Source of the DNA: an uncultured Fidelibacterota bacterium
GTDB taxonomy: Bacteria > Fidelibacterota > Marinisomatia > Marinisomatales > Marinisomataceae
Assembly: GCA_902525615.1 (NCBI GenBank)
Contig: CABZHT010000001.1
Span: forward strand, 114,813-178,812
DNA: 64,000 bases
Reading direction: 5' to 3'
Of this stretch, positions 20,995-31,424 are shown one piece after another. The notes under the pieces are model-generated. The model saw only the letters and a program-made list of their open reading frames with translations. It did not search any database and was not told the origin of the DNA. The stretch's first letter is position 1. Each line of letters opens with the position of its first letter. Position numbers and translations under genes: made by a program.

Positions 20995-21756
20995 TTAAGC
21001 CTGATCAAACCTTAAAAAATCATACTTTCTTTTTGAGGAAAAATAATAATACATATTAAAAAAGAGGAAGTATAAAAGTCCAATAAATCCAAACCATAAT
21101 TCTTTAGAAGAAATGAAGATAAAAATAATTAAGGGAAGATATTTTTGAGCATAAACAATTTGAATCCTTGATTTAAATAATAAAGAAGAAACTAAAAAAG
21201 GTATATATATGGCTGCGCTAGTAGCAAGTACTGGTTCATTAAATCTTAGAGATAAAAATAAAGTAAGAGTGCTTAAAAATAGTCCTAGAGAAATACTAAA
21301 ATAACTGTATGATCTATAAATTACATATAGAACAACATTCAATAAAAATAACCCTATCATCAACTTTCCATGGATAAAAATATTTATTAAACTAAAAAGT
21401 GAAACAAACAATAGAAAATTTGTTTGGAAATCCGATTTAACTGTTCTAAATGGACCAAAATAATCAAATTTTTTCATTAAGTATAAAAGAAAAATGGTAT
21501 GTAAAACGATACTAATTATACCAAACCAATCATAGCTGTTAAGAGAAAAAATATATTTTTCATTATTTTCAATATCAATGGGATTGAAAATAACATAAAT
21601 ATCATATGACTTGATTAAATAATGTTTAAAAGATAATACGCACCACATTGGAAAAAGCATTTCTAATCTGTCGATAAATTCTTTATCAAAAGATTTAAAA
21701 ATGTTTTGCAGAAAATTAAACTGATTTGAATCTTCTGGAAAAAGTCTTCTTATCAT
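20995..21756 (-). CDS. Hypothetical multi-pass membrane protein
   Basis: Long ORF with repeated hydrophobic segments; no family recognised. Confidence 0.55.
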   Translation of the reverse strand: MIRRLFPEDSNQFNFLQNIFKSFDKEFIDRLEMLFPMWCVLSFKHYLIKSYDIYVIFNPIDIENNEKYIFSLNSYDWFGIISIVLHTIFLLYLMKKFDYFGPFRTVKSDFQTNFLLFVSLFSLINIFIHGKLMIGLFLLNVVLYVIYRSYSYFSISLGLFLSTLTLFLSLRFNEPVLATSAAIYIPFLVSSLLFKSRIQIVYAQKYLPLIIFIFISSKELWFGFIGLLYFLFFNMYYYFSSKRKYDFLRFDQA

Positions 21757-21761
21757 TTAAT

Positions 21762-23159
21762 TTATATCCATCCAATTGAGTAAAGGAAAACAAGGAAAAT
21801 AAGTACTGGACAAATATATCTTACAGTGAAACTAAATGCAGACTTAAATCCTTTTGATTTCACAATTCCATTACCAAAATATATCGAATTTGATTCACCA
21901 ATTAATAAATTTCTAATAACCTCATCAATACCCCATACATATCCAGCAAAAACTGCTAAGAAAAATCCTCCAAAAGGCAATAGAAGATTTGACGCTAAAT
22001 AATCAGCAATATCAAAAAATGTAAAGGCTTTATCTTGAAAGTTAAAAGTATAGTCAGAAAGAACATTAAATGACAATGCGCATGGAATAGCTGCCAAATA
22101 TACTAAACCAGCCATAAGTAATACTGCTTTCTTTCTAGACATTTTCCTCTCATCAACTAAATAAGCAACGCTTACCTCTAAAATTGAAATTCCAGATGTA
22201 ACTGCAGCGATAGAGAGCAATAAAAAGAATAAGAATGCAAATATATATCCTCCAGCTAAGTTTGATAATAATGGTGGTAGTACATGAAACACTAGACCTG
22301 GTCCAGCTGTAGGATCATAACCTGATGAAAATACTACAGTGAATATTGCTACACCTGCTAAAATAGCAATGACAGTATCTAAAAATGCAACTAAATACGA
22401 TGCATTAACAATATCGTCTTTGTCAGATAAATAACTTCCGTATGTCATCATTGCTCCCATACCTAAACTCAAAGTAAAAAAAGCATGTCCTAATGCTAGG
22501 AGGAATGTCTGGCCATTAATCTTGGACCAATCTGGCTGAAATAAGAATGATACACCTTTATTTGCATCTGGAAGAATTAATCCTTGAACAACCAATATCA
22601 TCAAAATAAATAGCAATATTGGCATAAGAAACTTACTCGCTTTTTCAAGACCTGCCCTTACTCCAGATAAAAGAATGAAAACAACAATAGATAAAAATAA
22701 AGTATGGTACCCTAACACCCATAAAGGACTACTATTTCTAAAATTAAAGAAATCTCCTGCAGTTGAAGGATTTGTAAATGCTGGAGTATTAAAAGTCCCT
22801 ACTAACGCTTCATATGTATAAGCCAAAGACCATCCACCAACAACACTATAAAATGATAAAATGGTAAAACTTGCTAAAACACCCAACGCTCCTACATATT
22901 TCCAAAAAGGATTATTTGTAAGCGTTTTAAATGCTCCTACAGGATTTTTTTTAGTAGTTCTTCCTAACAATATTTCAATGTTAAGAATTGGTAAACCAAT
23001 TAGAGCAATACAAATTAAATAAATAAATAGGAACGCAGCTCCCCCATTTTCTCCAGCTATATATGGAAATTTCCAAATATTTCCAAGACCAACAGCTGAT
23101 CCTGCAGCTGCTAAAATGAAACTAGCTTTTGAACTCCATTGCTCTCTATTATTTTCCAT
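21762..23159 (-). CDS. Sodium-dependent transporter, neurotransmitter:sodium symporter (SNF) family
   Basis: REQWSSKASFILAAAGSAVGLGNIWKFPYIAGENGGAAFLFIY. Confidence 0.93.
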   Translation of the reverse strand: MENNREQWSSKASFILAAAGSAVGLGNIWKFPYIAGENGGAAFLFIYLICIALIGLPILNIEILLGRTTKKNPVGAFKTLTNNPFWKYVGALGVLASFTILSFYSVVGGWSLAYTYEALVGTFNTPAFTNPSTAGDFFNFRNSSPLWVLGYHTLFLSIVVFILLSGVRAGLEKASKFLMPILLFILMILVVQGLILPDANKGVSFLFQPDWSKINGQTFLLALGHAFFTLSLGMGAMMTYGSYLSDKDDIVNASYLVAFLDTVIAILAGVAIFTVVFSSGYDPTAGPGLVFHVLPPLLSNLAGGYIFAFLFFLLLSIAAVTSGISILEVSVAYLVDERKMSRKKAVLLMAGLVYLAAIPCALSFNVLSDYTFNFQDKAFTFFDIADYLASNLLLPFGGFFLAVFAGYVWGIDEVIRNLLIGESNSIYFGNGIVKSKGFKSAFSFTVRYICPVLIFLVFLYSIGWI

Positions 23160-23586
23160 CAATATCTCCTGTCTCTGATTGTGGATCATTTTCTTTAACT
23201 ATTTTATCAAAATTATCTAGATGTGCCTCAACAACAGAATCTAGAATTCCATAAAAATACAATCCAATTGCTATCCAAGCAAAACGATTTCTCTCTCTTA
23301 AATAATAATCTTGAGATTTTTCATAACTCTCATTGTAGTTTTTGTATTTTTTTCTATTTTCATTAAAACTATATAAAGAAAAAAGTTCTGCAGCAATTAA
23401 TGTATATCCTTTGATTTTTTGATCATTGTATAATTGTCCTGCACCTGGAAAAATCAAAGATTTTTTTAAAGCTATATTAGGATCTTTTGCTTGTTCTTCT
23501 GCAGTTCTAAAATCAATCCTCTGCTGAGTAAAACATAGAGAAATTAGAATCATCCCTATAAAAATATTTTTTATTACCCTAAGCAT
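23149..23586 (-). CDS. DUF5683-like membrane protein
   Basis: KSLIFPGAGQLYNDQKIKGYTLIAAE motif. Confidence 0.65.
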   Translation of the reverse strand: MLRVIKNIFIGMILISLCFTQQRIDFRTAEEQAKDPNIALKKSLIFPGAGQLYNDQKIKGYTLIAAELFSLYSFNENRKKYKNYNESYEKSQDYYLRERNRFAWIAIGLYFYGILDSVVEAHLDNFDKIVKENDPQSETGDIDGK

Positions 23587-23936
23587 TCTACTTCAACATT
23601 TGCTCCCATTGGTAAACCTGCAACTTGAATTGTTGACCGAGCAGGAAATGGCTCATTAAGTCTCTTTTCAATTTCAGCATTCACTAAAGGAGTAATTGAT
23701 AAGTCTGTTAAAAAAACTAAGAATTTTTTAACATCATTTAAAGATTTTCCATTATCTGATAAAACAGCTTCAAGATTATCAAAAACTTGTACAACCTCTT
23801 CTTCAATGCTATCATTGTTCAAAGTACCATTATCAGGGTCGATGGGGATCTGTCCTGAGGTTATCCAACCTCCAGAAGATAATTTTCTAAACATTGAGTA
23901 TGGCCCAACAGGATTTGGTGATTTAAATTTTGACAT
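23574..23936 (-). CDS. RidA-family protein
   Basis: NPVGPYS, GQIPIDPDNGTL, FPARSTIQVAGLPMGANVEVE. Confidence 0.88.
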   Translation of the reverse strand: MSKFKSPNPVGPYSMFRKLSSGGWITSGQIPIDPDNGTLNNDSIEEEVVQVFDNLEAVLSDNGKSLNDVKKFLVFLTDLSITPLVNAEIEKRLNEPFPARSTIQVAGLPMGANVEVECLG

Positions 23937-23938
23937 AA

Positions 23939-24373
23939 TTACTCCTCGAGTTTACATAAACTTAATGTTGCAAGTCCTATCTCATCATTCATTTTTCGAT
24001 GAGTTTCATCTCTAAAATCATGAATAATGAATTCTCCAACTGCAGCTACTTCCATTTCAAATAAATGCCCCCCAAAAACCTCCATATCATGGGTTCCTAG
24101 GGTAATGTGAGCATGTAAGAATGGTTTACCATCTTTCAATGCTACATTTCCTTGAAATGATAATAACTCTAATATTTCATCAAATTTTCTATGAATATAA
24201 TCTTTTGTATTAATATCGTATGCTCCTATATCAATATTTTTGACTGCACCAATACCTGCTAATTGTCCTGAATGAATATTATTTTCAATACAAAAGTTGG
24301 TTAATGTTTCCATAACTTTTTCACCCTTTTCAACATAAACGATGAATGAATTATTTAATTTTTGAAATTGCAT
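23939..24373 (-). CDS. PPC/DUF296 domain protein
   Basis: SGQLAGIGAVKNIDIGAYD, LHAHITLGTHDMEVFGGHLFE. Confidence 0.85.
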   Translation of the reverse strand: MQFQKLNNSFIVYVEKGEKVMETLTNFCIENNIHSGQLAGIGAVKNIDIGAYDINTKDYIHRKFDEILELLSFQGNVALKDGKPFLHAHITLGTHDMEVFGGHLFEMEVAAVGEFIIHDFRDETHRKMNDEIGLATLSLCKLEE

Positions 24374-26910
24374 TATTTTTCCTCCAAAATACTTAAAATT
24401 ATTTTTTCAACAACTGCTTTTAAATCATCTGCATTCGTATGAGGTATTCCAGCCATAGCAAAATCCTTTCTACCTCCGCCTCCACCTTCAAGTTCTAATG
24501 CAATAGATTTTACCAAATCTCCAGCATTTAAATTTTTAGCAATTAAGTCATCTGAGATGCCAACAGATATTGTTGTTTTATTTTCAATTTCAGTAAATAA
24601 AAATATTATTCCTGAGTCTATCTTATTTTTAATTTTTTTATTCAAGCTTTTTAAATCTGAAGCGATTCCTAGCTCAACTTTACTAAAAAATAAATCAGTT
24701 CCATTAATTTCCTTTATTGGTTTACTTACTATTAAATCAACATTAATACTATCAAGTAAAATGGATTGACTTTGCTTTTCTTCTGCTTTCTTCTGCTCTG
24801 CTTGTTTTTGTAATCCTAGTTCTTTTGATTTTTCCTTTAAATACAAATCAACTTGATTATCAGTGACAGCATTTATTCTTCGAATTCCAGATGAGATTGC
24901 TTTATCATACTTAATTTTAAATTTATTAATTTTACCTGTACTTGAAACATGGGTTCCTCCACATAATTCTTTCGAAAACTCTCCCATTGTAACTACCCTT
25001 ACTTGATCTCCATATTTTTCACCAAACAATGCAGTAGCGCCCTCTTTTTTTGCCTCTTCCAAACTTTTGATACTTGTTTCAACTGTGATATCTTCACCTA
25101 TTTTCTGGTTTACTATTAACTCGATAGCTTCTAATTCCTTTGAAGAAATTTTATTTGGATGGGTAATATCAAACCTTAAATATTCTGGATGAACTAAAGA
25201 TCCTGCCTGGTTTACTTGGCTACCTAAAACATCTTTTAAAGATTGATGAAGTAAATGGGTTGCTGTATGATTCACTTTAATATTATTTCTTTTATCGACG
25301 TCTATCATGCAATCTACAGAAAGATTGTCCCCAATATTGCCATGTGTTAGTGTGCATATATGTAAAACATAATCTCCATTTTTCTGCGTATCATTGACTC
25401 TAGCTGAAAAGTCATCATTACTTATAATACCTGTATCGCCAATTTGACCTCCAGACTCGGAATAAAAAGGTGTATTTTCTAGAATGATTATTATGTCGTC
25501 TCCGCTTTCAGCGTGATTTATAATTTTCGAAGAAATACTTTCATTTTCATAACCAACAAAAATCGAATGGCTGCTTTTAGTTTCTAAGTTCCATTTTAAA
25601 TCAAGATTATACATTTCAAATTTTTGACCAGATTTAGCTAACTCTTTTTGATTTTTCATTTCAACATCAAAACCATCTATATTAACAGTCATCTTTCTTT
25701 CTTCAGCCATAAGCTGAGTTAAATCAAGTGGAAATCCATAAGTATCATATAGCTTAAATGCATCTTTACCATGTATTTCTGATCCAGATGTACTGCTTAC
25801 AATTTTTTCAAATTGAATAACTCCATTTTCAAGCGTTCGCAAGAATGACTGTTCTTCTGAAAGAATAGTTTGCTCAATATATTCTTTTTTTTCTTTTAGC
25901 TCTGGATAATGAGAAGACATAGTCGAAACCACTGAATCAACTAATTTGTATAGAATCGGTTCTTTAATTTCTAAATTCATAGCAAATTTTGAACCTCTTC
26001 TCAGAACTCTTCTCAAAACATAACCTCTACCATCATTTGATGGAACAACTCCATCAGCAATTGCAAATGACAGCATTCTTATATGATCGCAAATAACATT
26101 ATATGAAACCTCAAAATCTTGATATTTTGTGTTAGAAAAATTTTCTAAATCTTCAATAGTTTTTAAAAACAAATCAGTTTTATAATTTGAATCTTTGTTT
26201 TGCAATACTGAACAAATTCTTTCAAGTCCTGCACCAGTGTCTACATGTTTTTTTGGCAAATCCTCCATAGTTCCATCTTCGAGGCGATTAAATTGAATAA
26301 ATACAAGATTCCATAATTCCCAATACTCTGAAGAATTATTAACCAGTTCAGCTTGTTGATCTGCTGGATTATTTCCAACATAGTAATGAATTTCAGAACA
26401 TGGACCACATGGTCCAGTTTCAGCCATTTCCCAAAAATTATCCTTTGCACCAGAACGAATTATTCGATTTGGATCTATATCTGTTTGATTTTTCCATAAG
26501 TCGAAAGCTTCGTCGTCTTCTTCATAAACGGTAACCCACAATCTGGATTTATCTAGTTTCCAAACTTTTGTAAACAATTCCCATGACCATTCAATTGCTT
26601 CTTTTTTATAATAATCACCGAATGACCAATTGCCAAGCATTTCAAAAAAAGTATGGTGGAATCCATCTCTTCCAACTTCTTCCAAATCATTATGCTTTCC
26701 GCTAACTCTAATGCATTTTTGACTATTTGCTACTCGTAAATCTTTAGGTTCTTCTGTATTCAAGAAAATTGCTTTGAACTGATTCATTCCAGCATTTGTA
26801 AATAGCAAGGACTTATCTCCAATTGGAAGAACCGGCGCACTTGGTACACGAGCATGACTTTTACTTTCAAAAAAACTGATAAATGATTCTCTAATTTGTG
26901 AACTTTTCAT
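24373..26910 (-). CDS. alaS: Alanyl-tRNA synthetase
   Basis: SFISFFESKSHARVPSAPVLP, VNHTATHLLHQSLKDVLG, ELCGGTHV, GGGGGRKDFAMAG. Confidence 0.97.
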   Translation of the reverse strand: MKSSQIRESFISFFESKSHARVPSAPVLPIGDKSLLFTNAGMNQFKAIFLNTEEPKDLRVANSQKCIRVSGKHNDLEEVGRDGFHHTFFEMLGNWSFGDYYKKEAIEWSWELFTKVWKLDKSRLWVTVYEEDDEAFDLWKNQTDIDPNRIIRSGAKDNFWEMAETGPCGPCSEIHYYVGNNPADQQAELVNNSSEYWELWNLVFIQFNRLEDGTMEDLPKKHVDTGAGLERICSVLQNKDSNYKTDLFLKTIEDLENFSNTKYQDFEVSYNVICDHIRMLSFAIADGVVPSNDGRGYVLRRVLRRGSKFAMNLEIKEPILYKLVDSVVSTMSSHYPELKEKKEYIEQTILSEEQSFLRTLENGVIQFEKIVSSTSGSEIHGKDAFKLYDTYGFPLDLTQLMAEERKMTVNIDGFDVEMKNQKELAKSGQKFEMYNLDLKWNLETKSSHSIFVGYENESISSKIINHAESGDDIIIILENTPFYSESGGQIGDTGIISNDDFSARVNDTQKNGDYVLHICTLTHGNIGDNLSVDCMIDVDKRNNIKVNHTATHLLHQSLKDVLGSQVNQAGSLVHPEYLRFDITHPNKISSKELEAIELIVNQKIGEDITVETSIKSLEEAKKEGATALFGEKYGDQVRVVTMGEFSKELCGGTHVSSTGKINKFKIKYDKAISSGIRRINAVTDNQVDLYLKEKSKELGLQKQAEQKKAEEKQSQSILLDSINVDLIVSKPIKEINGTDLFFSKVELGIASDLKSLNKKIKNKIDSGIIFLFTEIENKTTISVGISDDLIAKNLNAGDLVKSIALELEGGGGGRKDFAMAGIPHTNADDLKAVVEKIILSILEEK

Positions 26911-26957
26911 CGATAAAATAGTTTCATATGAATCTAAACAAATAATATATTCAATGG

Positions 26958-27560
26958 ATGAGAAATAATCTATTAGTAACTATTTTATTTTTAGCTTCCA
27001 GTTCTATTCTTCTATCTCAAGATTTAAAAATTAAAAATTTGCAAATTGAATCAAAAAATAACGGTACAGTTATCCAGCTTGATTCAAACAAGAAAGTAAA
27101 TCTTGAAAATGTTACTGCTTGGTATTCCTCAGAATGGTTCTACATGACGATATATGATGCTAATGCAGATAGCTTATCTTTAGCTAATTACAAAAATGAT
27201 TCTTTAAAAAATATTGAAGTTTCAAATAGCGATGAATCTACTCAAATTGCTGTTCAATTATTTTCAGAGATTGAATCTTTTGAAATAAATACTCCGAACA
27301 GAAAAACTTTGCAATTTTTCTTGAGAAACAGTCAATCAGTTGCCAAAAATAGTATTTCTCTGGAAGATGAAATTGATATTGTTCAAACAGAAGAAAAAAC
27401 TCCAAAAGAGAAAGATATTATCTATGAAAAAGAGCAACCAAGAAATGCTAATAATAAATTGATAGTCATTGCTGGCTTGATTGTTTCTGCTGTAGATATT
27501 ACAAACTCAACATCTTTTTTAGCTGGAGCATTAATAGCAATAATTGCGAATTTCATATAA
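26958..27560 (+). CDS. Exported hypothetical protein with AMIN-like beta-rich region and C-terminal TM segment
   Basis: Signal peptide MRNNLLVTILFLASSSILLSQ; C-terminal hydrophobic KLIVIAGLIVSAV...GALIAIIANFI; AMIN assignment is tentative. Confidence 0.5.
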   Translation: MRNNLLVTILFLASSSILLSQDLKIKNLQIESKNNGTVIQLDSNKKVNLENVTAWYSSEWFYMTIYDANADSLSLANYKNDSLKNIEVSNSDESTQIAVQLFSEIESFEINTPNRKTLQFFLRNSQSVAKNSISLEDEIDIVQTEEKTPKEKDIIYEKEQPRNANNKLIVIAGLIVSAVDITNSTSFLAGALIAIIANFI

Positions 27561-27561
27561 A

Positions 27562-28506
27562 CTAAAGCTTAAGAAATTTGTCAGTATATTCAAGTAGTTT
27601 ATTTTTAATACCTTCTTCATAAATTGAATGTCCTGCATCAGGAATAATATGTAAATCTGCTTCCGGCCATGCTTTATGTAAATCCCAAGCTTGAACAACA
27701 GGACAAATTATATCATATCTTCCATGAACTATTACTGCTGGAATATGTCTTATTTTATCAACATTCTCGATTAAATAATTTTCAGTTGGAAGCCAACAAT
27801 TGTTCATAAAATAATGGCATTCAATTCTAGCAAACGCTTCAGCAAATTTTGCATCACCAAAATCAGATATAAAATCATCATCTAAGATGAGCCTAACAGA
27901 ACTTCCCTCCCATGTGCTCCAGGCTTTTGCTGCTTCAATTTTCTTTTTATGATCATCGCCAGTTAAAATTTCATAATATGCACTTAATAAATTATCTCTT
28001 TTATTTTCGGGAATTGGTGCTAAATAAGATTCCCATTTATCTGGATAGATGTTGCTTGCACCATATTGATAAAACCAATCAATTTCTTTCTTACGAACTA
28101 AAAAAATACCTCTTAAAATTAGACCTTTGCACGCATTAGGATGTTTTTGACTATATGCCAAAGACAAAGTACTTCCCCAACTTCCCCCAAAGACTACCCA
28201 TTGATCAATTTGAAGATGACCTCTTATCTTTTCTATGTCTGCCACCAAATCCCATGTAGTATTCTCTTCAAGTTCTGCAAAAGGCGCGCTTTTACCGCAA
28301 CCTCTTTGGTCAAACATAATTATTCTCCACTCATCTGGATTAAAATATTGTCTGTAAGTAGAACTAATTCCACCTCCAGGTCCTCCGTGAAGAAAAATTA
28401 CCGGTTTTCCATTTTTATTACCTGACTCTTCAACAAAAATTGTATGTAATTCAGATACTTTTAGCTTGAAAGAATTGAAGACTTTTGCTTTGGGATATAA
28501 TTGCAT
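27562..28506 (-). CDS. pip: Prolyl iminopeptidase (alpha/beta hydrolase)
   Basis: FLHGGPGGGISSTYRQYFNPDEWRIIMFDQRGCGKS, VFGGSWGSTLSLAY, HGRYDIICPV. Confidence 0.93.
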   Translation of the reverse strand: MQLYPKAKVFNSFKLKVSELHTIFVEESGNKNGKPVIFLHGGPGGGISSTYRQYFNPDEWRIIMFDQRGCGKSAPFAELEENTTWDLVADIEKIRGHLQIDQWVVFGGSWGSTLSLAYSQKHPNACKGLILRGIFLVRKKEIDWFYQYGASNIYPDKWESYLAPIPENKRDNLLSAYYEILTGDDHKKKIEAAKAWSTWEGSSVRLILDDDFISDFGDAKFAEAFARIECHYFMNNCWLPTENYLIENVDKIRHIPAVIVHGRYDIICPVVQAWDLHKAWPEADLHIIPDAGHSIYEEGIKNKLLEYTDKFLKL

Positions 28507-28595
28507 TTTCTAATTTAATAAAAAAAAATTTTTAATATGAATAAAGTTCTTGATGAATGTTCTAAAATGCGTAATTTTACCTCGATATAACTGCT

Positions 28596-29717
28596 ATGAA
28601 AATTGGAATTTTAAAAGAAAACAAATCTGGAGAAAAAAGAGTAGCTATCGTGCCATCTACTGTTTCTGCATTATCTAAAAAAGGATATGAATTTTTTCTG
28701 GTATCCGGTTCAGGACTATTATCAAACTATTCGGATAATGACTATAAAGAAGCTGGAGCTAAAGTTGTAAACCAAAACGAAGTTTTCGATTGTGACATTG
28801 TTTGTAAAGTAAATGCTCCATCAGATGAGGAGGTTTCACTTCTCAAATCAGGAACACTCTTTATCTCTTTATTACAGACAATTAAAGAAATTGATTGTGT
28901 GAAAAAATTAGTAGATAAAAAAGTGTCTGCATTTTCTTTAAACCTGCTTCCAAGAACTACTTTGGCACAAAAAATGGATGTACTTAGCTCTCAAGCTAAC
29001 ATTGCAGGTTATAAAGCAGTTTTAATTGCTTCAAATCATATTGGAAAATATATGCCACTTTTAATGACTGCTGCTGGAACAATTTCTCCTGCAAAAACTT
29101 TAGTAATTGGTGCTGGAGTTGCTGGATTACAAGCGATTGCAACTGCCAAAAGATTGGGATCTCAAGTAGAAGCATTTGATGTAAGACCTGAAGTAAAAGA
29201 ACAGGTTGAAAGCTTAGGTGCAAAATTCGTCGAAGTTGAAAGCAATTCAGATGATGGTGTTGGTTCTGGCGGTTACGCATCAGAAACCAGCGATGAATAC
29301 AAAGCAAAACAACAAGAATTAATGAAAGAAAGAGTTGGAAAGTCAGATATCGTTATTACAACTGCATTGATACCAAATAGACCTGCACCGATGTTAATAC
29401 CAAAAAGCATGGTTGAAACTATGGCGCCTGGTTCAGTTATTATGGATTTAGCTTCTGAAAATGGTGGTAACTGTGAATTAACTCAAGAAAATGAAATAGT
29501 TAATCACAATGGTGTTCTAATAGATGGTAATTCAAACTTACCAAGCACAATGGCATATCACTCTAGCCAGCTTTTCTCAAAAAATATTGAAGCTATCATT
29601 GATCACTGCCATTCAGAAGAAGGATTTAAACTTGATATAGAAGATGAGATAATTGATGGAATGCTATTTATTGAAAATGGTGAAGTTCGACATCAACCAA
29701 CTAAGGAGTCAATGTAA
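28596..29717 (+). CDS. pntAA: NAD(P) transhydrogenase subunit alpha part 1
   Basis: MKIGILKENKSGEKRVAIVPSTV, ASNHIGKYMPLLMTAAGTI, VIGAGVAGLQAIATAKRLGSQVEAFDVR. Confidence 0.94.
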   Translation: MKIGILKENKSGEKRVAIVPSTVSALSKKGYEFFLVSGSGLLSNYSDNDYKEAGAKVVNQNEVFDCDIVCKVNAPSDEEVSLLKSGTLFISLLQTIKEIDCVKKLVDKKVSAFSLNLLPRTTLAQKMDVLSSQANIAGYKAVLIASNHIGKYMPLLMTAAGTISPAKTLVIGAGVAGLQAIATAKRLGSQVEAFDVRPEVKEQVESLGAKFVEVESNSDDGVGSGGYASETSDEYKAKQQELMKERVGKSDIVITTALIPNRPAPMLIPKSMVETMAPGSVIMDLASENGGNCELTQENEIVNHNGVLIDGNSNLPSTMAYHSSQLFSKNIEAIIDHCHSEEGFKLDIEDEIIDGMLFIENGEVRHQPTKESM

Positions 29718-29998
29718 TGCAAATTGATATTGTTAGCTTGATTACTATTTTTATTCTCGCAGTATTTGTTGGAAATGAAATTATAAACAAAGTTCCACCT
29801 ACATTGCACACACCTTTAATGTCTGGTTCAAATGCTATTTCAGGAATTGCTATTGTTGGTGCAATTCTAGCAATATTAGTAGATGCAGGTGATGCAAGTA
29901 AATATATCGGTTTAGCTGCTTTAATTTGTGCAACTATTAATGTTGTTGGCGGCTTTCTTGTTACAGATAGAATGTTAAAAATGTTTAAAAAGAAGTAA
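29717..29998 (+). CDS. pntAB: NAD(P) transhydrogenase subunit alpha part 2 (membrane)
   Basis: FVGNEIINKVPPTLHTPLMSGSNAISGI. Confidence 0.94.
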   Translation: MQIDIVSLITIFILAVFVGNEIINKVPPTLHTPLMSGSNAISGIAIVGAILAILVDAGDASKYIGLAALICATINVVGGFLVTDRMLKMFKKK

Positions 29999-30004
29999 AA
30001 AAAA

Positions 30005-31393
30005 ATGGAAGCTATTCAAATAACAAACATCCTTTATTTAATTTCTGCAGTAGCCTTTATTTTAGGTATTAAAAGATTGTCGCATCCTAAAACTGCTAGA
30101 AGTGGAAACTTATTATCTTCATTAGGAATGTTAATAGCTATTATAGCGACATTAACATATCCAGGAAAAGAATTTGACTTTACCTTGATACTTGCAGGAG
30201 TAGGAATCGGAGCAGTTATTGGAGCAATCTTTGCAACAAGAGTTCAAATGACTGAAATGCCTCAAATGGTTGCAATTTTCAATGGTCTTGGTGGAGCAGC
30301 ATCTGCTTTTGTTGCTTCTTCAGAATTTTTATCATCACCAAATAGTCCATTTATCATTGTATGTTTAAGTGTTTTTATTGGATCATTGACTTTTACTGGC
30401 AGTTTTGTTGCATTTGGAAAACTTCAAGGATTTATATCAGGAAGAGCTATTACATTTAAAGGTCAACAAGCCATTAATGCTGTGATTGCTCTGCTTTCAG
30501 TTTCTCTAATACTTGCACCTGGTTTATTTTTTGATTCATCAATGTATAGTGGTTATTTAAATGCATTCTTTGTTATTATTGTTCTTGCATTAATTCTTGG
30601 TGTTGGTCTTACAATACCAATTGGTGGTGCTGATATGCCAGTTGTGATCTCGCTTCTTAACTCATATTCTGGAATTGCTGCGGCAGTTACAGGATTTTTA
30701 ATTAGTAATAATGCACTTATTATCAGTGGATCTCTTGTTGGAGCTTCAGGACTGATTTTAACAAACATTATGTGTAAAGGAATGAATCGTTCTCTTGCAA
30801 ACGTAATATTTGGTGCAGTTGGAGCTGAGTCTGAAGGCGGAAGCTCAGATGGAAAAGAAATGAATATTAAGAGCTATTCAACAACTGAAGCGGCTATGAT
30901 TTTAGATGCTGCAGAAAAAATTATTATTGTTCCAGGATATGGACTTGCAGTTGCTCAAGCACAACACGTTGCCAGAGAAGTAGCAGAATCTCTTGAAGCT
31001 ATGGGTAAAACAGTATTGTATGCAATTCACCCAGTTGCTGGAAGAATGCCTGGACACATGAATGTTTTGCTAGCTGAGGCAAATGTTTCTTATGACGTTT
31101 TAAAAGATTTAGATGAAATTAATCCAGAATTTGAGGATTGTGATGTTGCACTTATTCTTGGTGCAAATGATGTAGTAAACCCTGCTGCTAGACATGATCA
31201 ATCTAGTCCTATCTATGGTATGCCTATTTTAAATGTAGACAAATCAAGAACGGTAATTATTAATAAAAGAAGTATGAATCCAGGTTTTGCTGGAGTGCAA
31301 AATGAATTATTTGGATATGACAATTCTATTATGGTTTTTGGTGATGCAAAAGACATGCTAAATGATTTACTTAAAGAAATAAAAGAATTATAA
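30005..31393 (+). CDS. pntB: NAD(P) transhydrogenase subunit beta
   Basis: GIGAVIGAIFATRVQMTEMPQMVAIFNGLGGAASAFVA, VPGYGLAVAQAQHVAREVAE, GANDVVNPAAR. Confidence 0.96.
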   Translation: MEAIQITNILYLISAVAFILGIKRLSHPKTARSGNLLSSLGMLIAIIATLTYPGKEFDFTLILAGVGIGAVIGAIFATRVQMTEMPQMVAIFNGLGGAASAFVASSEFLSSPNSPFIIVCLSVFIGSLTFTGSFVAFGKLQGFISGRAITFKGQQAINAVIALLSVSLILAPGLFFDSSMYSGYLNAFFVIIVLALILGVGLTIPIGGADMPVVISLLNSYSGIAAAVTGFLISNNALIISGSLVGASGLILTNIMCKGMNRSLANVIFGAVGAESEGGSSDGKEMNIKSYSTTEAAMILDAAEKIIIVPGYGLAVAQAQHVAREVAESLEAMGKTVLYAIHPVAGRMPGHMNVLLAEANVSYDVLKDLDEINPEFEDCDVALILGANDVVNPAARHDQSSPIYGMPILNVDKSRTVIINKRSMNPGFAGVQNELFGYDNSIMVFGDAKDMLNDLLKEIKEL

Positions 31394-31424
31394 ACTTCTT
31401 TTATTTTTTTTTCTATATTAAATC

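Noticed and set aside
28537-28590. 17-codon ORF (MNKVLDECSKMRNFTSI) just upstream of pntAA as a possible leader peptide
   Set aside because: No SD and no attenuator-like hairpin; the same bases fit a TTGATG-16-TAATTT promoter better.
28996-29307. 103-aa minus-strand ORF antisense to pntAA, and similar antisense ORFs (16532..16828, 28141..28425, 35311..35529, 36641..36895, 37828..38056, 60636..60869, 62163..62366)
   Set aside because: All overlap well-supported genes on the other strand and show no recognisable domain or initiation signal.
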